Origin: JBBRQP01 sp038226175
GTDB lineage: Bacteria; Cyanobacteriota; Cyanobacteriia; Gloeobacterales; Anthocerotibacteraceae
NCBI GenBank assembly: GCA_038226175.1
Contig: JBBRQP010000001.1
Span: 1 to 64,000, forward strand
DNA: 64,000 bases
Direction: 5' to 3'
The notes beneath the pieces are model-generated. The model made no database searches and was not told where the DNA came from. It was given only the letters and a program-made list of their open reading frames with translations. Within the stretch, counting starts at the first letter, position 1. The number at the start of each line of letters is the position of its first letter. Positions 27,068 through 35,918 of this stretch are shown here, one piece after another. A program made the position numbers and the translations under genes.

Positions 27068-27571
27068 ATGGACTATCAACGCCTACTCAAGCCTGCTCTG
27101 GTGTGCAAAGGCTCTGTGACAGAACTTGACCCTGCTTGGTTGGTGGCGCGGGGCATTAAGGGCTTGATCCTAGATTTTGATGACACGCTCCTGCCTGTGG
27201 GCGCGCCGGAGCTAGATCCAGAGATTGTGCAGTGGGTGGAGCAAGCAAAAGCCCTATTTCAGGTTTGGATCGTCAGTAATAATCCCAACCGTAAATTTCT
27301 CGAACAGATGGGCGAACGGCTAGGTTTGAAGGCGATCAGTGGAGCTAACAAACCCTCCCGTCGGGCGCTGCGTCGTGTTTTGAGTGAGATGCAACTCCAA
27401 CCCGCCGAGGTCGCTGTAATCGGTGACCGCATCTTGACCGATGTCTTGGTGGGTAATCGTCTGGCTATGTTGACAGTTTTGGTGCGCCCCCCTGGGCCTT
27501 CGCAGGTTTTTTGGAGTCGCGGTATTTTGCGTAATCTTGAGCGATTTTTGGTACGACCCGAGTCGAGATAA
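27068..27571 (+). CDS. YqeG-family HAD-IIIA phosphatase
   Basis: A 167-residue HAD-superfamily protein. The nucleophile motif is LDFDDTLLP (residue about 36), motif II is VWIVSNN, and motif III/IV lies in AVIGDRILTDVLVGNR. YqeG-like HAD-IIIA phosphatases occur across cyanobacteria and firmicutes; some relatives act on phosphatidylglycerol phosphate. Start ATG 27068 lies 4 bases after the mltG stop; a longer start would overlap mltG by 100 bases. It is probably cotranscribed with mltG. Confidence 0.88.
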   Translation: MDYQRLLKPALVCKGSVTELDPAWLVARGIKGLILDFDDTLLPVGAPELDPEIVQWVEQAKALFQVWIVSNNPNRKFLEQMGERLGLKAISGANKPSRRALRRVLSEMQLQPAEVAVIGDRILTDVLVGNRLAMLTVLVRPPGPSQVFWSRGILRNLERFLVRPESR

Positions 27572-27644
27572 TTTGAAGCTCAAGAAACCGATAGCCAACG
27601 CTACGCAGATTTTTTAGACTAGGAGCAGTCACGGATTGGCACAC

Positions 27645-28169
27645 ATGCAGATCATCTCAGATGAAATCTACTGGCAGGCTCTGCTCGCTAAAGATGCTAG
27701 CTACGATGGCAAATTCTTTTTCGGCGTTATTACCACGGGTATATTTTGCAAACCTTCTTGTCCGGCGCGGCGGCCTCTACGCCATAATGTCCGTTTTTAC
27801 CCTCAGGCTCACGCTGCACTAGCCGATGGCCTGCGTCCTTGTTTACGTTGTCAGCCGCTACAGCCTAAGCCCACCCATCCCCAGACTAAGGCCATGGTGC
27901 AACTATGTCGTTTTATCCAAGAACATGCCGATCAACCGCTGACTCTTACGGATTTAGCCAGTCAGATTCATCTCAATGCCCAGCATCTACAAAAAGTATT
28001 TCAGCAGATCATCGGCATAACCCCAAAAGCCTATACAGCCGCTTGTCGCTTACAACGGCTAAAGCAAGGATTGAGGACACACGCCACGGTAACTGAGGCG
28101 GCGGCGCGTGCTGGCTACAGTTCGCTAAGCCAAGTTGCGGCTCTAGATCTAGGCATGACACCACAGTAG
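27645..28169 (+). pseudogene. ada: Ada N-terminal half (methylphosphotriester-Cys and AraC domains), ends at in-frame TAG
   Basis: The first half of the adaptive-response protein Ada. The zinc/methyl-acceptor domain has FCKPSCPARRP and LRCQP (four cysteines); an AraC-type DNA-binding domain follows with two helix-turn-helix units. It ends GMTPQ then TAG at 28167-28169, where E. coli Ada reads Thr-Ala-Lys-Gln-Phe-Arg. The seven codons after the stop (YRQGAKH) and the next gene continue the same frame, so one C-to-T change would have split a fused gene. It may still work as a separate AdaA-like protein. I prefer ATG 27645 to TTG 27636. Confidence 0.85.
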
Positions 28170-28190
28170 TATCGTCAAGGAGCTAAACAC

Positions 28191-28712
28191 ATGACCGTCC
28201 GCTACGCTATAGTACCCACTGACCTAGGACTTATGCTGCTCGGGGCTACTGACCGTGGCCTATGCTCTCTCAAATTTGGCGATGATCCATTAGAGTTAAC
28301 CAACCAACTCACCGCAGAGTTTCCCCGAGCCACACTCCAAGTAGTACCGCCTGATCAGCCGCAAATTGTCCTTTGGCACACCGCCTTATCTGAATATCGA
28401 CAAGGCTTACGCACCAAGTTTGAGGAATTACCCTTAGATATTTCTGGAACGGTTTTTCAGCATCAAGTCTGGCAGTATCTCCAACAAATTCCCATTGGTG
28501 AAGTTCAGTCTTACACAAAAGTGGCTCAGGGTATCGGGCGACCCAAGGCAGTGCGGGCCGTTGCGAGTGCTTGTGCTGCTAACCAAGTAGCCGTGGTCAT
28601 TCCGTGCCATCGGGTGATTCGTAGTAACGGGCACCTCGGCGGCTATCGCTGGGGCTTAGAGCGCAAACAACAGCTCATCGATCAGGAGCAAATTGCGACT
28701 AGTCAGCGATAG
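28191..28712 (+). CDS. ogt: Methylated-DNA cysteine methyltransferase (C-terminal half of Ada)
   Basis: A 173-residue suicide repair protein that transfers alkyl groups from O6-methylguanine to a cysteine. The acceptor is in IPCHRVI; the DNA-binding segment is GRPKAVRAVASACAANQV. It is in the same frame as the preceding ada half, separated by one stop codon and seven codons. An AAGGAG lies 8 bases before the ATG at 28191, so it can be translated by itself. If the amber codon is real, the two halves may now function as an AdaA/AdaB-like pair. Confidence 0.93.
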   Translation: MTVRYAIVPTDLGLMLLGATDRGLCSLKFGDDPLELTNQLTAEFPRATLQVVPPDQPQIVLWHTALSEYRQGLRTKFEELPLDISGTVFQHQVWQYLQQIPIGEVQSYTKVAQGIGRPKAVRAVASACAANQVAVVIPCHRVIRSNGHLGGYRWGLERKQQLIDQEQIATSQR

Positions 28713-28741
28713 CCGAGAAGTGGGTTAGGCTAACCGATACT

Positions 28742-29002
28742 TTACGCTGGAGTTTTGACCCCAACCAAGCGACCCGTCTTGAGTAGATCGGTGCTGAGTT
28801 TGTTGAGGGTGGTGACTTGGTTTTGCATCGATTCGACGATAGTGGTGGCAAATGCAAGTTCAGCGGGTGTAGTCCAGCCCGGATTTTTGATGATGCGTAA
28901 CAACTCTTTGAGATCAGTTCCTCGACCTAGATGGGCTAGGGCATCACTGAGTTCTGTAACTTGCTTGTCAAGGCGTTCAATAGCGTCTTCATGGCTTTTC
29001 AT
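28742..29002 (-). CDS. Small hypothetical helical protein
   Basis: An 86-residue protein, mostly helical and charged, with no signal peptide or cysteines. The middle holds GWTTPAELAFATTIVESM. It starts at ATG 29002, chosen because AGGAG sits 8 bases upstream; a GTG two codons earlier is too close to that site. It runs tail to tail with the methyltransferase gene. No family recognised; it may be a coiled-coil partner of something else. Confidence 0.6.
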   Translation of the reverse strand: MKSHEDAIERLDKQVTELSDALAHLGRGTDLKELLRIIKNPGWTTPAELAFATTIVESMQNQVTTLNKLSTDLLKTGRLVGVKTPA

Positions 29003-29144
29003 GAGCACAACTCCTAAGGAAAATGTCAGCCAATAGTCAAGAAGTTAACTACGCTGACGTAAATTTAATCAACATAATGCAGCTACTTTATTATTAGCTT
29101 ACCTAATTTGTCGGCGCATAGCCTGATCACAGAAGTTAACACCC

Positions 29145-29177
29145 AAAAAACGCCCTCTGGAATTTTCCAGAAGGCGT
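29145..29177 (-). terminator. Rho-independent terminator of sat
   Basis: On the minus strand, ACGCCTTCTGG (29177 downward) pairs with CCAGAGGGCGT with one mismatched pair, and the arm runs directly into six T (29150-29145). It starts about 19 bases after the sat stop. A clear stem plus T run. Confidence 0.75.
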
Positions 29178-29195
29178 ACATATCAAACTGATGAT

Positions 29196-30344
29196 CTACG
29201 GCTTCATCGCCCCAATCAGGATTTGGGCAACTTCAGGACGGCTAAACTCAGGCGGTGGCGTTTCACCACGGCGTAGCATTTCCCGGACTTTGGTGCCAGA
29301 GAGGTGAATCCGGTCTTCTTTTTGGGAAGGACTGGTTTTGGGTGTTGCCATGCCCTGCGTCAACTTGCAATAGAAGGCGTGTTCAAACATCATCGGTGTG
29401 ATGCCCAATTCGCCCGGAGCAAATTCATCAAAAATATACTGGGCATCGTAGGTACCGTAGTAATCGCCTACGCCAGCATGGTCACGTCCGACGATGAAGT
29501 GGGTACAACCATAGTTTTTGCGAATCAAACTATGGAAGATCGCCTCGCGTGGGCCGGCATAGCGCATCGCAGCTGGCAAGATTGCCAAAATCACCCGGTC
29601 TTTGGGGTAATACTTATCGAGAAGAACTTCGTAACAGGTCATGCGCACATCAGCCGGGATGTCATCTTCTTTGGTTGCGCCGACGAGTGGATGCAAAAAC
29701 AGGCCATCTACGGTTTCGAGGGCGCATTTTTGAATATATTCGTGGGCGCGGTGAATCGGGTTACGGGTTTGGAAGCCAACGACGGTTTTCCAGCCTTTGG
29801 CAACAAATGCCGCCCGTGAAGCCGCCGGATCAATCTGGTAGCTCGGGAATTGGCTATGGGGCTTGCGCTCAAACATCCAGACCTCACCTGCCAAATTAAT
29901 TTCTCCTTGGTCATAGATGACTTTGACACCGGGATGTTGATCGTCGGTGGTGCGATAAACTTTTTCGGCTTCGTGCTTTTTGTCATAGGTGTATTTGCCA
30001 CTTAGCTCCAAAACACCAACCCACTCGCCATCAGGGGCATGGAGGGCAATCATTTGACCAATTTCGAGGGCCGCCGCAATTTCGGCTGTAACGGGCAACG
30101 TAATCGGAATTGACCAAGCCAAGCCACTAGCCAGGTGCATCGTATCTACGACGCTGTGATAATCCGCTTCACCAATAAAGCCCGTCAAAGGTGAAAAACC
30201 GCCAATGGCAATCATTTCCAAGTCTGAGTACGCCCGTTGGGTGAGCGTCACAACAGGCAAGGTCAGTGCCTTAAATTGAGCGACTTGTTCGGGACTTGCG
30301 ACACGATTTATTAACGTCCCGCCGTGTGGTGCAATGATCTCCAT
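29196..30344 (-). CDS. sat: Sulfate adenylyltransferase
   Basis: ATP sulfurylase makes adenosine 5'-phosphosulfate from sulfate and ATP, the first step of sulfate assimilation. The 382-residue enzyme has the ATP-binding pair FQTRNPIHRAHEY (about 194-206) and FIVGRDHAGVGDYYG (about 285-299), with GATKEDDIPA between. It lacks the C-terminal APS kinase domain of fungal enzymes, as expected for cyanobacteria. A strong terminator follows; the upstream 260 bases are free of genes. Confidence 0.95.
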   Translation of the reverse strand: MEIIAPHGGTLINRVASPEQVAQFKALTLPVVTLTQRAYSDLEMIAIGGFSPLTGFIGEADYHSVVDTMHLASGLAWSIPITLPVTAEIAAALEIGQMIALHAPDGEWVGVLELSGKYTYDKKHEAEKVYRTTDDQHPGVKVIYDQGEINLAGEVWMFERKPHSQFPSYQIDPAASRAAFVAKGWKTVVGFQTRNPIHRAHEYIQKCALETVDGLFLHPLVGATKEDDIPADVRMTCYEVLLDKYYPKDRVILAILPAAMRYAGPREAIFHSLIRKNYGCTHFIVGRDHAGVGDYYGTYDAQYIFDEFAPGELGITPMMFEHAFYCKLTQGMATPKTSPSQKEDRIHLSGTKVREMLRRGETPPPEFSRPEVAQILIGAMKP

Positions 30345-30604
30345 TCCGTATCTCCCTGCCTGTGCATTCGAGGGATATTATAAGATGCTAAGGTTAAAGT
30401 TCCTGCAAATATCTGGGCAGCGTAATTTATGCTACACATTTCAAATTTGTCAAGATCTTTCGTAGCGTAATTGAACAAGGCTTGTTATGATTAGCCCAAG
30501 ATGAAGGTTTTTTTAGCAGGTTTGGGTCAACGGATTAGAAAAAATCCGCAAGTGCCAAAAAGCGCACTTCAACCCTTCATCGCTTTTCCTGATTTGGAGT
30601 TTTC

Positions 30605-30904
30605 ATGGTTTACCAAAAACGCGAAGCCGTCCCACGTGCGGCTACCTCTTGTGCTTTGCCTCAGTTGATTACTCGTAATGCTCCACTGGGTAGTGATAAC
30701 CTTTTGGTTTTGATGTACGACGGTCGTCAAGTACCGATGCCCTCAGCCGAAAAACAAGGCGTTAGTGCTTGGCTCAAAGAAGCTATTGCCAAATATGGGA
30801 TGCCCAGTTTAATTCGTTTTGGACGCAAAGACCGGGCGTTTGTCTTGCGTCGTGATGAATTTATCGGCTGGTTTACGCCCTTACTCGACAAAAAAGAAGC
30901 TTAA
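30605..30904 (+). CDS. Hypothetical protein, 99 residues
   Basis: A soluble, basic 99-residue protein. A central LIRFGRKDRAFVLRRDEF stretch resembles a small nucleic-acid or ligand-binding strand, but I do not recognise a domain. It starts at ATG 30605 and ends before a good terminator. In the leader, AAGTGC and GCACTT around 30549-30568 can form a small hairpin. Base and codon use resemble the neighbours. Transcribed alone. Confidence 0.65.
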   Translation: MVYQKREAVPRAATSCALPQLITRNAPLGSDNLLVLMYDGRQVPMPSAEKQGVSAWLKEAIAKYGMPSLIRFGRKDRAFVLRRDEFIGWFTPLLDKKEA

Positions 30905-30935
30905 TCACTTGGGCTTCTGTGCCATTTTGACTATG

Positions 30936-30995
30936 TAGCTCTAGGTTTTGTGATTCTCAGTAGATAGAGAAGCGCAGCCCCTAGAGCTATTTTTT
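30936..30995 (+). terminator. Rho-independent terminator-like hairpin
   Basis: TAGCTCTAG (30936-30944) pairs perfectly with CTAGAGCTA (30981-30989), followed directly by six T (30990-30995). The 36-base loop is long but the stem is perfect and the T run is good. It ends the 99-residue gene; in reverse it may also serve the minus-strand gene at 30998. Confidence 0.6.
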
Positions 30996-30997
30996 GA

Positions 30998-31309
30998 TCA
31001 AATATGGGGATGGAGCGGTAGCGTCTCATCAAAAAAAACAGGGATGATCCCAAAAGTGGGGTTCCAGTTGTCATATAAAGCTTCCGCCCAAGTTTTGGTT
31101 TTACGCAAAAAAGACTGCTGACGTAACGCCGCAAGTAAACGGTCATGGGGTAACCAGGTTACCGGATAACCAGCCTCGGCCCACAGGTCAGCAACGCGTG
31201 AGGCACGCTGTCGGGCAAGAGCGGCTTTGTGCATGACTTTACCGTTCCAGAGGATATGCAAAACCATCAGTTCATCATTACTTAGATCAGGCGTTAGGGT
31301 CACTTCCAC
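30998..31309 (-). CDS. Hypothetical protein, 103 residues
   Basis: A 103-residue protein. The first third, LSNDELMVLHILWNGKV, looks like a winged-helix recognition start; the rest is Trp- and Leu-rich. I recognise no family. It starts at GTG 31309, preceded by GGGAGGG four bases upstream, which supports the start. It converges with the 99-residue gene. Confidence 0.55.
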   Translation of the reverse strand: MEVTLTPDLSNDELMVLHILWNGKVMHKAALARQRASRVADLWAEAGYPVTWLPHDRLLAALRQQSFLRKTKTWAEALYDNWNPTFGIIPVFFDETLPLHPHI

Positions 31310-31621
31310 AACACCCTCCCAGGAGTGAGGAATAAGAGAACCAGATCAAGCCAAGTTATGGGCAAAACTTGCTGGAGTCTGGTTGCCTCATTGTAACCGA
31401 CTTCTTAAAACATTATAAAAGTTATGCTGTTTTGAGCACAAATAGTCGGTAAAGCTCTTGCTGCGTAAGGGGATCGCTCAAATCCCTGATCTGTCACCAT
31501 TAGAAGGCTTTTGATGCGTACAGGATCAAAAGCACTTTTGACCCTACGTTTTGTAAATTTTCGATCGTGATCCTGAAGTATCGTTACAATTAAGAAACAG
31601 TTTAGTTAGGCAGGTAGCATC
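31310..31621. other. Intergenic region with a strong 9-bp hairpin
   Basis: No gene is seen in these 312 bases. GCTTTTGAT (31507-31515) and ATCAAAAGC (31525-31533) form a perfect 9-bp inverted repeat with a 9-base loop, about 90 bases before the 37-residue membrane protein gene. No T run follows. It could be a leader structure or an attenuator. Confidence 0.45.
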
Positions 31622-31735
31622 ATGAAAGAAGAGAAAAGTTATTCTTGGAAGGGCAGTCCCAATGCTGGTTTATTCCTGTCTTTTGCGGTAGGGGCTGCTG
31701 CTCTGATTATTATTATTGCGGGTTTTGCCCGCTAG
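31622..31735 (+). CDS. Small single-pass membrane protein, 37 residues
   Basis: A 37-residue protein: polar start MKEEKSYSWKGSPNAG, then one hydrophobic helix FLSFAVGAAALIIIIAGFAR. It is typical in size and layout for small thylakoid proteins of photosystem or NDH complexes, but no named subunit fits. Its start is preceded by AGGCAGG. A purine-rich leader and the conserved-looking N-terminus suggest it is real. Too short for confident family assignment. Confidence 0.5.
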   Translation: MKEEKSYSWKGSPNAGLFLSFAVGAAALIIIIAGFAR

Positions 31736-31772
31736 AGTCGCTAGGATCGTATAGAAGGGGCTGAGCTACTCT

Positions 31773-32546
31773 TTAGTTTTTGCCGTACTCCGTGTAAAGA
31801 CGTTCTAAGAATGCTTCAGCCTCAGCTACTTGAATGGGCAGAGGCTCCTCTAATATCTGGCTATAACGACGGGCCAAACGTAGTGTAAGTTCTTGACGAG
31901 CTATTAACTCTAACTGCGTACGACGTTGCAAAAATTCATTTAAATAACCATAGTCCTGAGGCTTGAGGCGGCGAATATTGACTATAGGGGTTCGGTTAGG
32001 CTGAGCATCCTTAGATACAAGTTTTGTATTAGGCGATAATTTGTCTTTAATGACTAAAGTTCCGGCAGCCCAGTCCCCAAGGCGTTTTTCTTGATCATTA
32101 CATAAAATTACTAACAAACCCAGCCCAAAAGCCTGATCCACAACCCGCAACAACGTGCGTACTAATACCCCACTAAAATCTAAAGGCCGACCATCTTCAC
32201 GTAAAACCCGCAACCCAGTCCAGCGCTTGCCGGGGGTTTGTCCCTGCCAACGCATCTCAAAATAAAGAAAATAGCCTAGATTTAAAACCGTGTTAACCAA
32301 AAAAATGAAGGCAAATAGCCAAGTTCCCAAACTCGAACTAATTTGGGTCAAACCACGCCCAAAAACTATAATCGCCAACAAAAAAATTATGAGTATTAAC
32401 AACCCGAGCGTATTGGCGAGCGCTAAACTCAACCAAGCATCAATCATAAAAGCTAGGATACGCTCGCCAATGCCCGCTAACTGGAAAGAAAGTTCGATAT
32501 TTTCTGGGGTGCGTAGGCTGTATGAACCAGCTTTGACATCTTTCAT
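31773..32546 (-). CDS. RDD-family membrane protein
   Basis: A 257-residue protein. The RDD domain (about 12-165) contains the Arg in AGIGERILAFMIDAWL, two to three membrane helices and the Asp-Asp pair in VDQAFGLGLLVILCNDQEKRLGDWAAGT. RDD proteins are small ion- or solute-transporting membrane proteins. The last 70 residues are cytoplasmic and rich in Arg/Gln/Glu. Start ATG 32546 opens with the usual 'Tyr-Ser-Leu-Arg-Thr-Pro-Glu-Asn' strand. Confidence 0.88.
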   Translation of the reverse strand: MKDVKAGSYSLRTPENIELSFQLAGIGERILAFMIDAWLSLALANTLGLLILIIFLLAIIVFGRGLTQISSSLGTWLFAFIFLVNTVLNLGYFLYFEMRWQGQTPGKRWTGLRVLREDGRPLDFSGVLVRTLLRVVDQAFGLGLLVILCNDQEKRLGDWAAGTLVIKDKLSPNTKLVSKDAQPNRTPIVNIRRLKPQDYGYLNEFLQRRTQLELIARQELTLRLARRYSQILEEPLPIQVAEAEAFLERLYTEYGKN

Positions 32547-32659
32547 GGCAGGGTGAGCACGTCAATATTGGCTACAGCTTAACCTTAAATAAATACCTTC
32601 CATGGTTTTTTATGGTTACATCAATTAGAAGAAGAGTTTTTAACGCTAGACTTTTTGGT

Positions 32660-34616
32660 ATGAAAACTCTCTTACACTCAGTTAATTTGATAGCTTTGGG
32701 TCTAACTAGCGCCGTTAATGCGGCACCCCTATCCCATCTTTATACCGACCCTATTTATCTCACTAAGATCCCCTTTGGCAGCCATTCTCATTGGTTACAA
32801 CCTTGGCGTGCTTATCTCGAAACCATGCCAGCACAAGTTTTTTTGCAGGGAACAGGGGTCGTACTAAATTTAGGAAATACGATCAATCCTGATCTGGTAT
32901 TACAGATGTTATCAAAACACGGTATTCGCCACGCTCGCATTGAGATCGGTTGGGCCAATATTGTCTATGACCATGAAAATCGCCTTAGTAATAGCAGTTA
33001 TCTAGAAAAACTATTGCAAGCCTGTAAAAAGTGGGGGGTTCGTCCGTTAATCTTGCTCAATGCCAATCAAGGTGTACCCGGCCCGATGCTTAGTGTCGAA
33101 CGGCGGGTGGTGGCTGATGCAGGACTTGGAGCGCGCACACTCCAGCTAGATAACACCCAAGGGCTGATCATTGGGAAAAGTGGCATCTCAAACTTAACGG
33201 ATTATTGGGCGGCCGAAGCTCTCATCACGAATATCAATGGCGCCACGGTCACCCTCTCCAAGCCTTTACCCAAGCCTCTGGTAGCTGGCACAACCATCAG
33301 TATTGCAACCTTAAAATATTTACCTTTTGGCAAACCAGGCAGTCCGGAATACACAGAGACAATCGCGGGTTGGCAGCGTTATGTAGATACTGTCGCGACC
33401 TTTACAGCCCAGACTCTAGGCACAACCCATGGCACTGACCGAGGCTTTGATCTAGAAAGTTGGAATGAATTGACCTTTGGTACGCAGTTTCTTTCAATCA
33501 ACAATTACTACACCCCCCAGCGCTACCCCTATGACGAGAAGAGCATTTGGCGTAATTTGGTTCAAGCCACGGCGGATTATGCTACGGCTCAGTCAGAAAA
33601 GTTTGTGGGAGTAAACTTTTCTGATGGCTTTGCCAACACCATTCCTTGGACGGCATCTTCATTAGAACCAGCCCGCATTCGAGCGATCAGCAAACATCCC
33701 TATAGTGGACGGATTACCTATCCCAAATCTGAATATGGCGGAGTGCGCTTAGATGCGATGGGGCAACCGACCCAATATGCCCCAAGCTATACGGCACTTT
33801 TTCCGGAATATCTGGCGACAGCCCTACAAACCGAGACCATGATTCGGGATCTTGCCCCAATCACCACCCCTATTTATCGAACCCAACATGGACGTAATGC
33901 GCGTATCATCCAAGGTCAAGTCTCGCCCGTGCCTGTCTGGATTACTGAGGTCAATATCGCTCCTAACGAAGTTGGTATCACCGACCGCGCCGTAGCGTTA
34001 GCCCTCAAAGCCAAAACTACTGCTCGCTATTTTCCATTTTATTTAAACAAAGGCGTAGAGCGCTTATATCTGTTTGCCGCCGCAGGAGGCGATCTGAGTT
34101 TAGGGATCGTACAGGATAATTTTTTGGCCTATAGTCGCACCAATAGCCATTATCCCAGCGATGACACGGCCTATGTTTCACCAGCGCTAGCTCTCACCAG
34201 CCGTATGGTTGCTAAATTTCAACCTGGCCTTGACCTGATGATGCAGCGTACCCGTAGCCTTAGTATCCAAAGCCTAAGTGACCTTCATAATCATGCCCAA
34301 TTTGGAGGTGATGGCACAGCGTGGCATCCGTCTCTTTATAATCGCGAGCTGTTCACCTTTTTACCCTATCAGGTCAATGCCAAACGCTTTGTGATCCCCT
34401 ATTACGTGATGACCCGAGACATTGCAAACTCTTGCCCCGGAGCTTTATACCTTATGCATCGTTGGGCTTAAAGGTATAGGTGCTGCAGTAACGGCCTATG
34501 ACCCTTTGCGTGATCGCCCGGTGGCTTTGACGATCACGCAGCGCACAGCCCATAGCCTGACGCTAACTTTACCCACTGCTGATTACCCTTACCTGCTCAC
34601 CATCCAAGAACGCTAG
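32660..34616 (+). pseudogene. Secreted glycoside-hydrolase-like protein, frameshifted near 34420
   Basis: A large secreted protein in two frames. Frame one, from ATG 32660 (a longer start at 32612 is possible), has a signal peptide and a TIM-barrel-like core in which FDLESWNELTFG and VWITEVN give the two Glu of a retaining glycosidase of clan GH-A. It ends in NSCPGALYLMHRWA at 34471. A second frame ending at 34616 continues with LAPELYTLCIVGLKG and a short C-terminal beta domain ending LLTIQER. One extra base near 34418-34425 would restore a protein of about 650 residues. The substrate is unknown; an extracellular polysaccharide is plausible. Confidence 0.6.
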
Positions 34617-34723
34617 ACAAGATAAGACTTGTGACGATTGTGATCATAGGACTTTCCAAACTCTGGTGATAGTGTTTTAATAAAGTTCCAATCCCAAACC
34701 ATCACTATCGGTAGTAGCAGGCG

Positions 34724-35899
34724 ATGCGCACACCTAAAGTCTTGAGTATTCAGGCAGCCCAGGCAATTACGACAGATTTGGGCAGATTTAGTCTCTACGC
34801 GGGTGAGGGTAAAGGCAAATCGGCAGCAGCTCTGGGGGTGGTTTTACGTTCGATCGGCTTGGGCGTCGCCCAGCGAACGGATCATCGCGTGGCTCTCGTA
34901 CGCTTTTTGAAGGGGGCAGAGCGTCCCTATGATGAGGATGCAGCAATCAATGCCGTGCGTAAAGTCTATCCGCATTTAATTGACCCGGTTCGATTTGGAC
35001 GATCAGAATTTTTTGGCCCAGACCAGATTTTACCGATTGATATCAGTGAGGCACGGCGCGGTTGGCACGTGGCAACTGGCATGATTCTCTCGGGGTTATA
35101 TCAGATCGTGGTCTTGGATGAGCTAAGTCCAGTGATTGACTTGGGGTTGCTTAATGTCGAAGAAGTTACGGCGATTTTGCGCGAACGTCCGAGTCATGTA
35201 GAGATTATTATCACGGGACGCAGTCCGCACCCACAATTAATCGAAATGGCAGAATTATTCTCAGTGCACAGTCAGCGTAAGGGTCTTTGTCCAATTAGCG
35301 GTGTCCATTTTACGACGGGTTCGGGTAAGGGTAAATCTACGTCCGCTCTTGGTCAGGCTCTCAAAGCCGTCGGTCGCGCCCTAGAAGGCACAGATTCGCG
35401 TAAGGTCAAAATCACCCAATTTCTTAAAGGTGGCATATTTGGAGATTATTCCGAAGATGCCGCTCTCGCCACTTTGTGCAAAATCGCTCCAGACTTAATT
35501 GAGCATGAGCGTTACGGACGTTCGGTGATTGTCTTTAAACGGCCTCCAGCAGGTGTCGATGCTAGCCAGATGCGGCAGGAAGTGGACTATGCTTTTGCCC
35601 AATCTGGCTTCTGGTCAGCTCTAGAGGCGATCCACTCGGGAGAATTTCAGGTGGTTGTGATGGATGAGATCTTTCCGACCCTCGATCTGGATTTGATCCC
35701 CAATGGGGCTGAGCGTCTCTTGCAAGCTCTCTTACACAAACGGCCTGATGTAGAAGTTCACCTAACTGGGCGGTGTTGGGAAGAAAATCCTGAATCCCAA
35801 GCCCTCCTGCAAGCCTGTGAGTCCCATACTTTTATCGAAGGCCGTAAGCATTACTACACCTGTAGTCCCGATAGTCGGCGTATCGGTGTGGATTGCTAG
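34724..35899 (+). CDS. cobO: Cob(I)yrinic acid a,c-diamide adenosyltransferase, tandem-domain
   Basis: CobO transfers the adenosyl group of ATP to the cobalt of corrinoids. This 391-residue protein holds two complete CobA/CobO-type P-loop domains: AGEGKGKS (26-33) with LDE (131-133), and TGSGKGKS (198-205) with MDE (313-315). Each has the 'Lys-Gly-x-x-Lys-Ser' loop and an 'RxxRP..V..TGR' motif (164-167 and 345-350). Single-domain enzymes are about 190 residues. It stands alone in its operon. Some cyanobacteria carry similar doubled proteins. A weak GATAGTG/CACTATC hairpin lies upstream, but no cobalamin riboswitch. Confidence 0.85.
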   Translation: MRTPKVLSIQAAQAITTDLGRFSLYAGEGKGKSAAALGVVLRSIGLGVAQRTDHRVALVRFLKGAERPYDEDAAINAVRKVYPHLIDPVRFGRSEFFGPDQILPIDISEARRGWHVATGMILSGLYQIVVLDELSPVIDLGLLNVEEVTAILRERPSHVEIIITGRSPHPQLIEMAELFSVHSQRKGLCPISGVHFTTGSGKGKSTSALGQALKAVGRALEGTDSRKVKITQFLKGGIFGDYSEDAALATLCKIAPDLIEHERYGRSVIVFKRPPAGVDASQMRQEVDYAFAQSGFWSALEAIHSGEFQVVVMDEIFPTLDLDLIPNGAERLLQALLHKRPDVEVHLTGRCWEENPESQALLQACESHTFIEGRKHYYTCSPDSRRIGVDC

Positions 35900-35918
35900 G
35901 CGGGTAAATGCCATAAGC

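Noticed and set aside
34620..34723. Possible cobalamin riboswitch before cobO
   Set aside because: Only a weak 7-bp hairpin is visible; the space is about 100 bases and no B12-box-like sequence is present.
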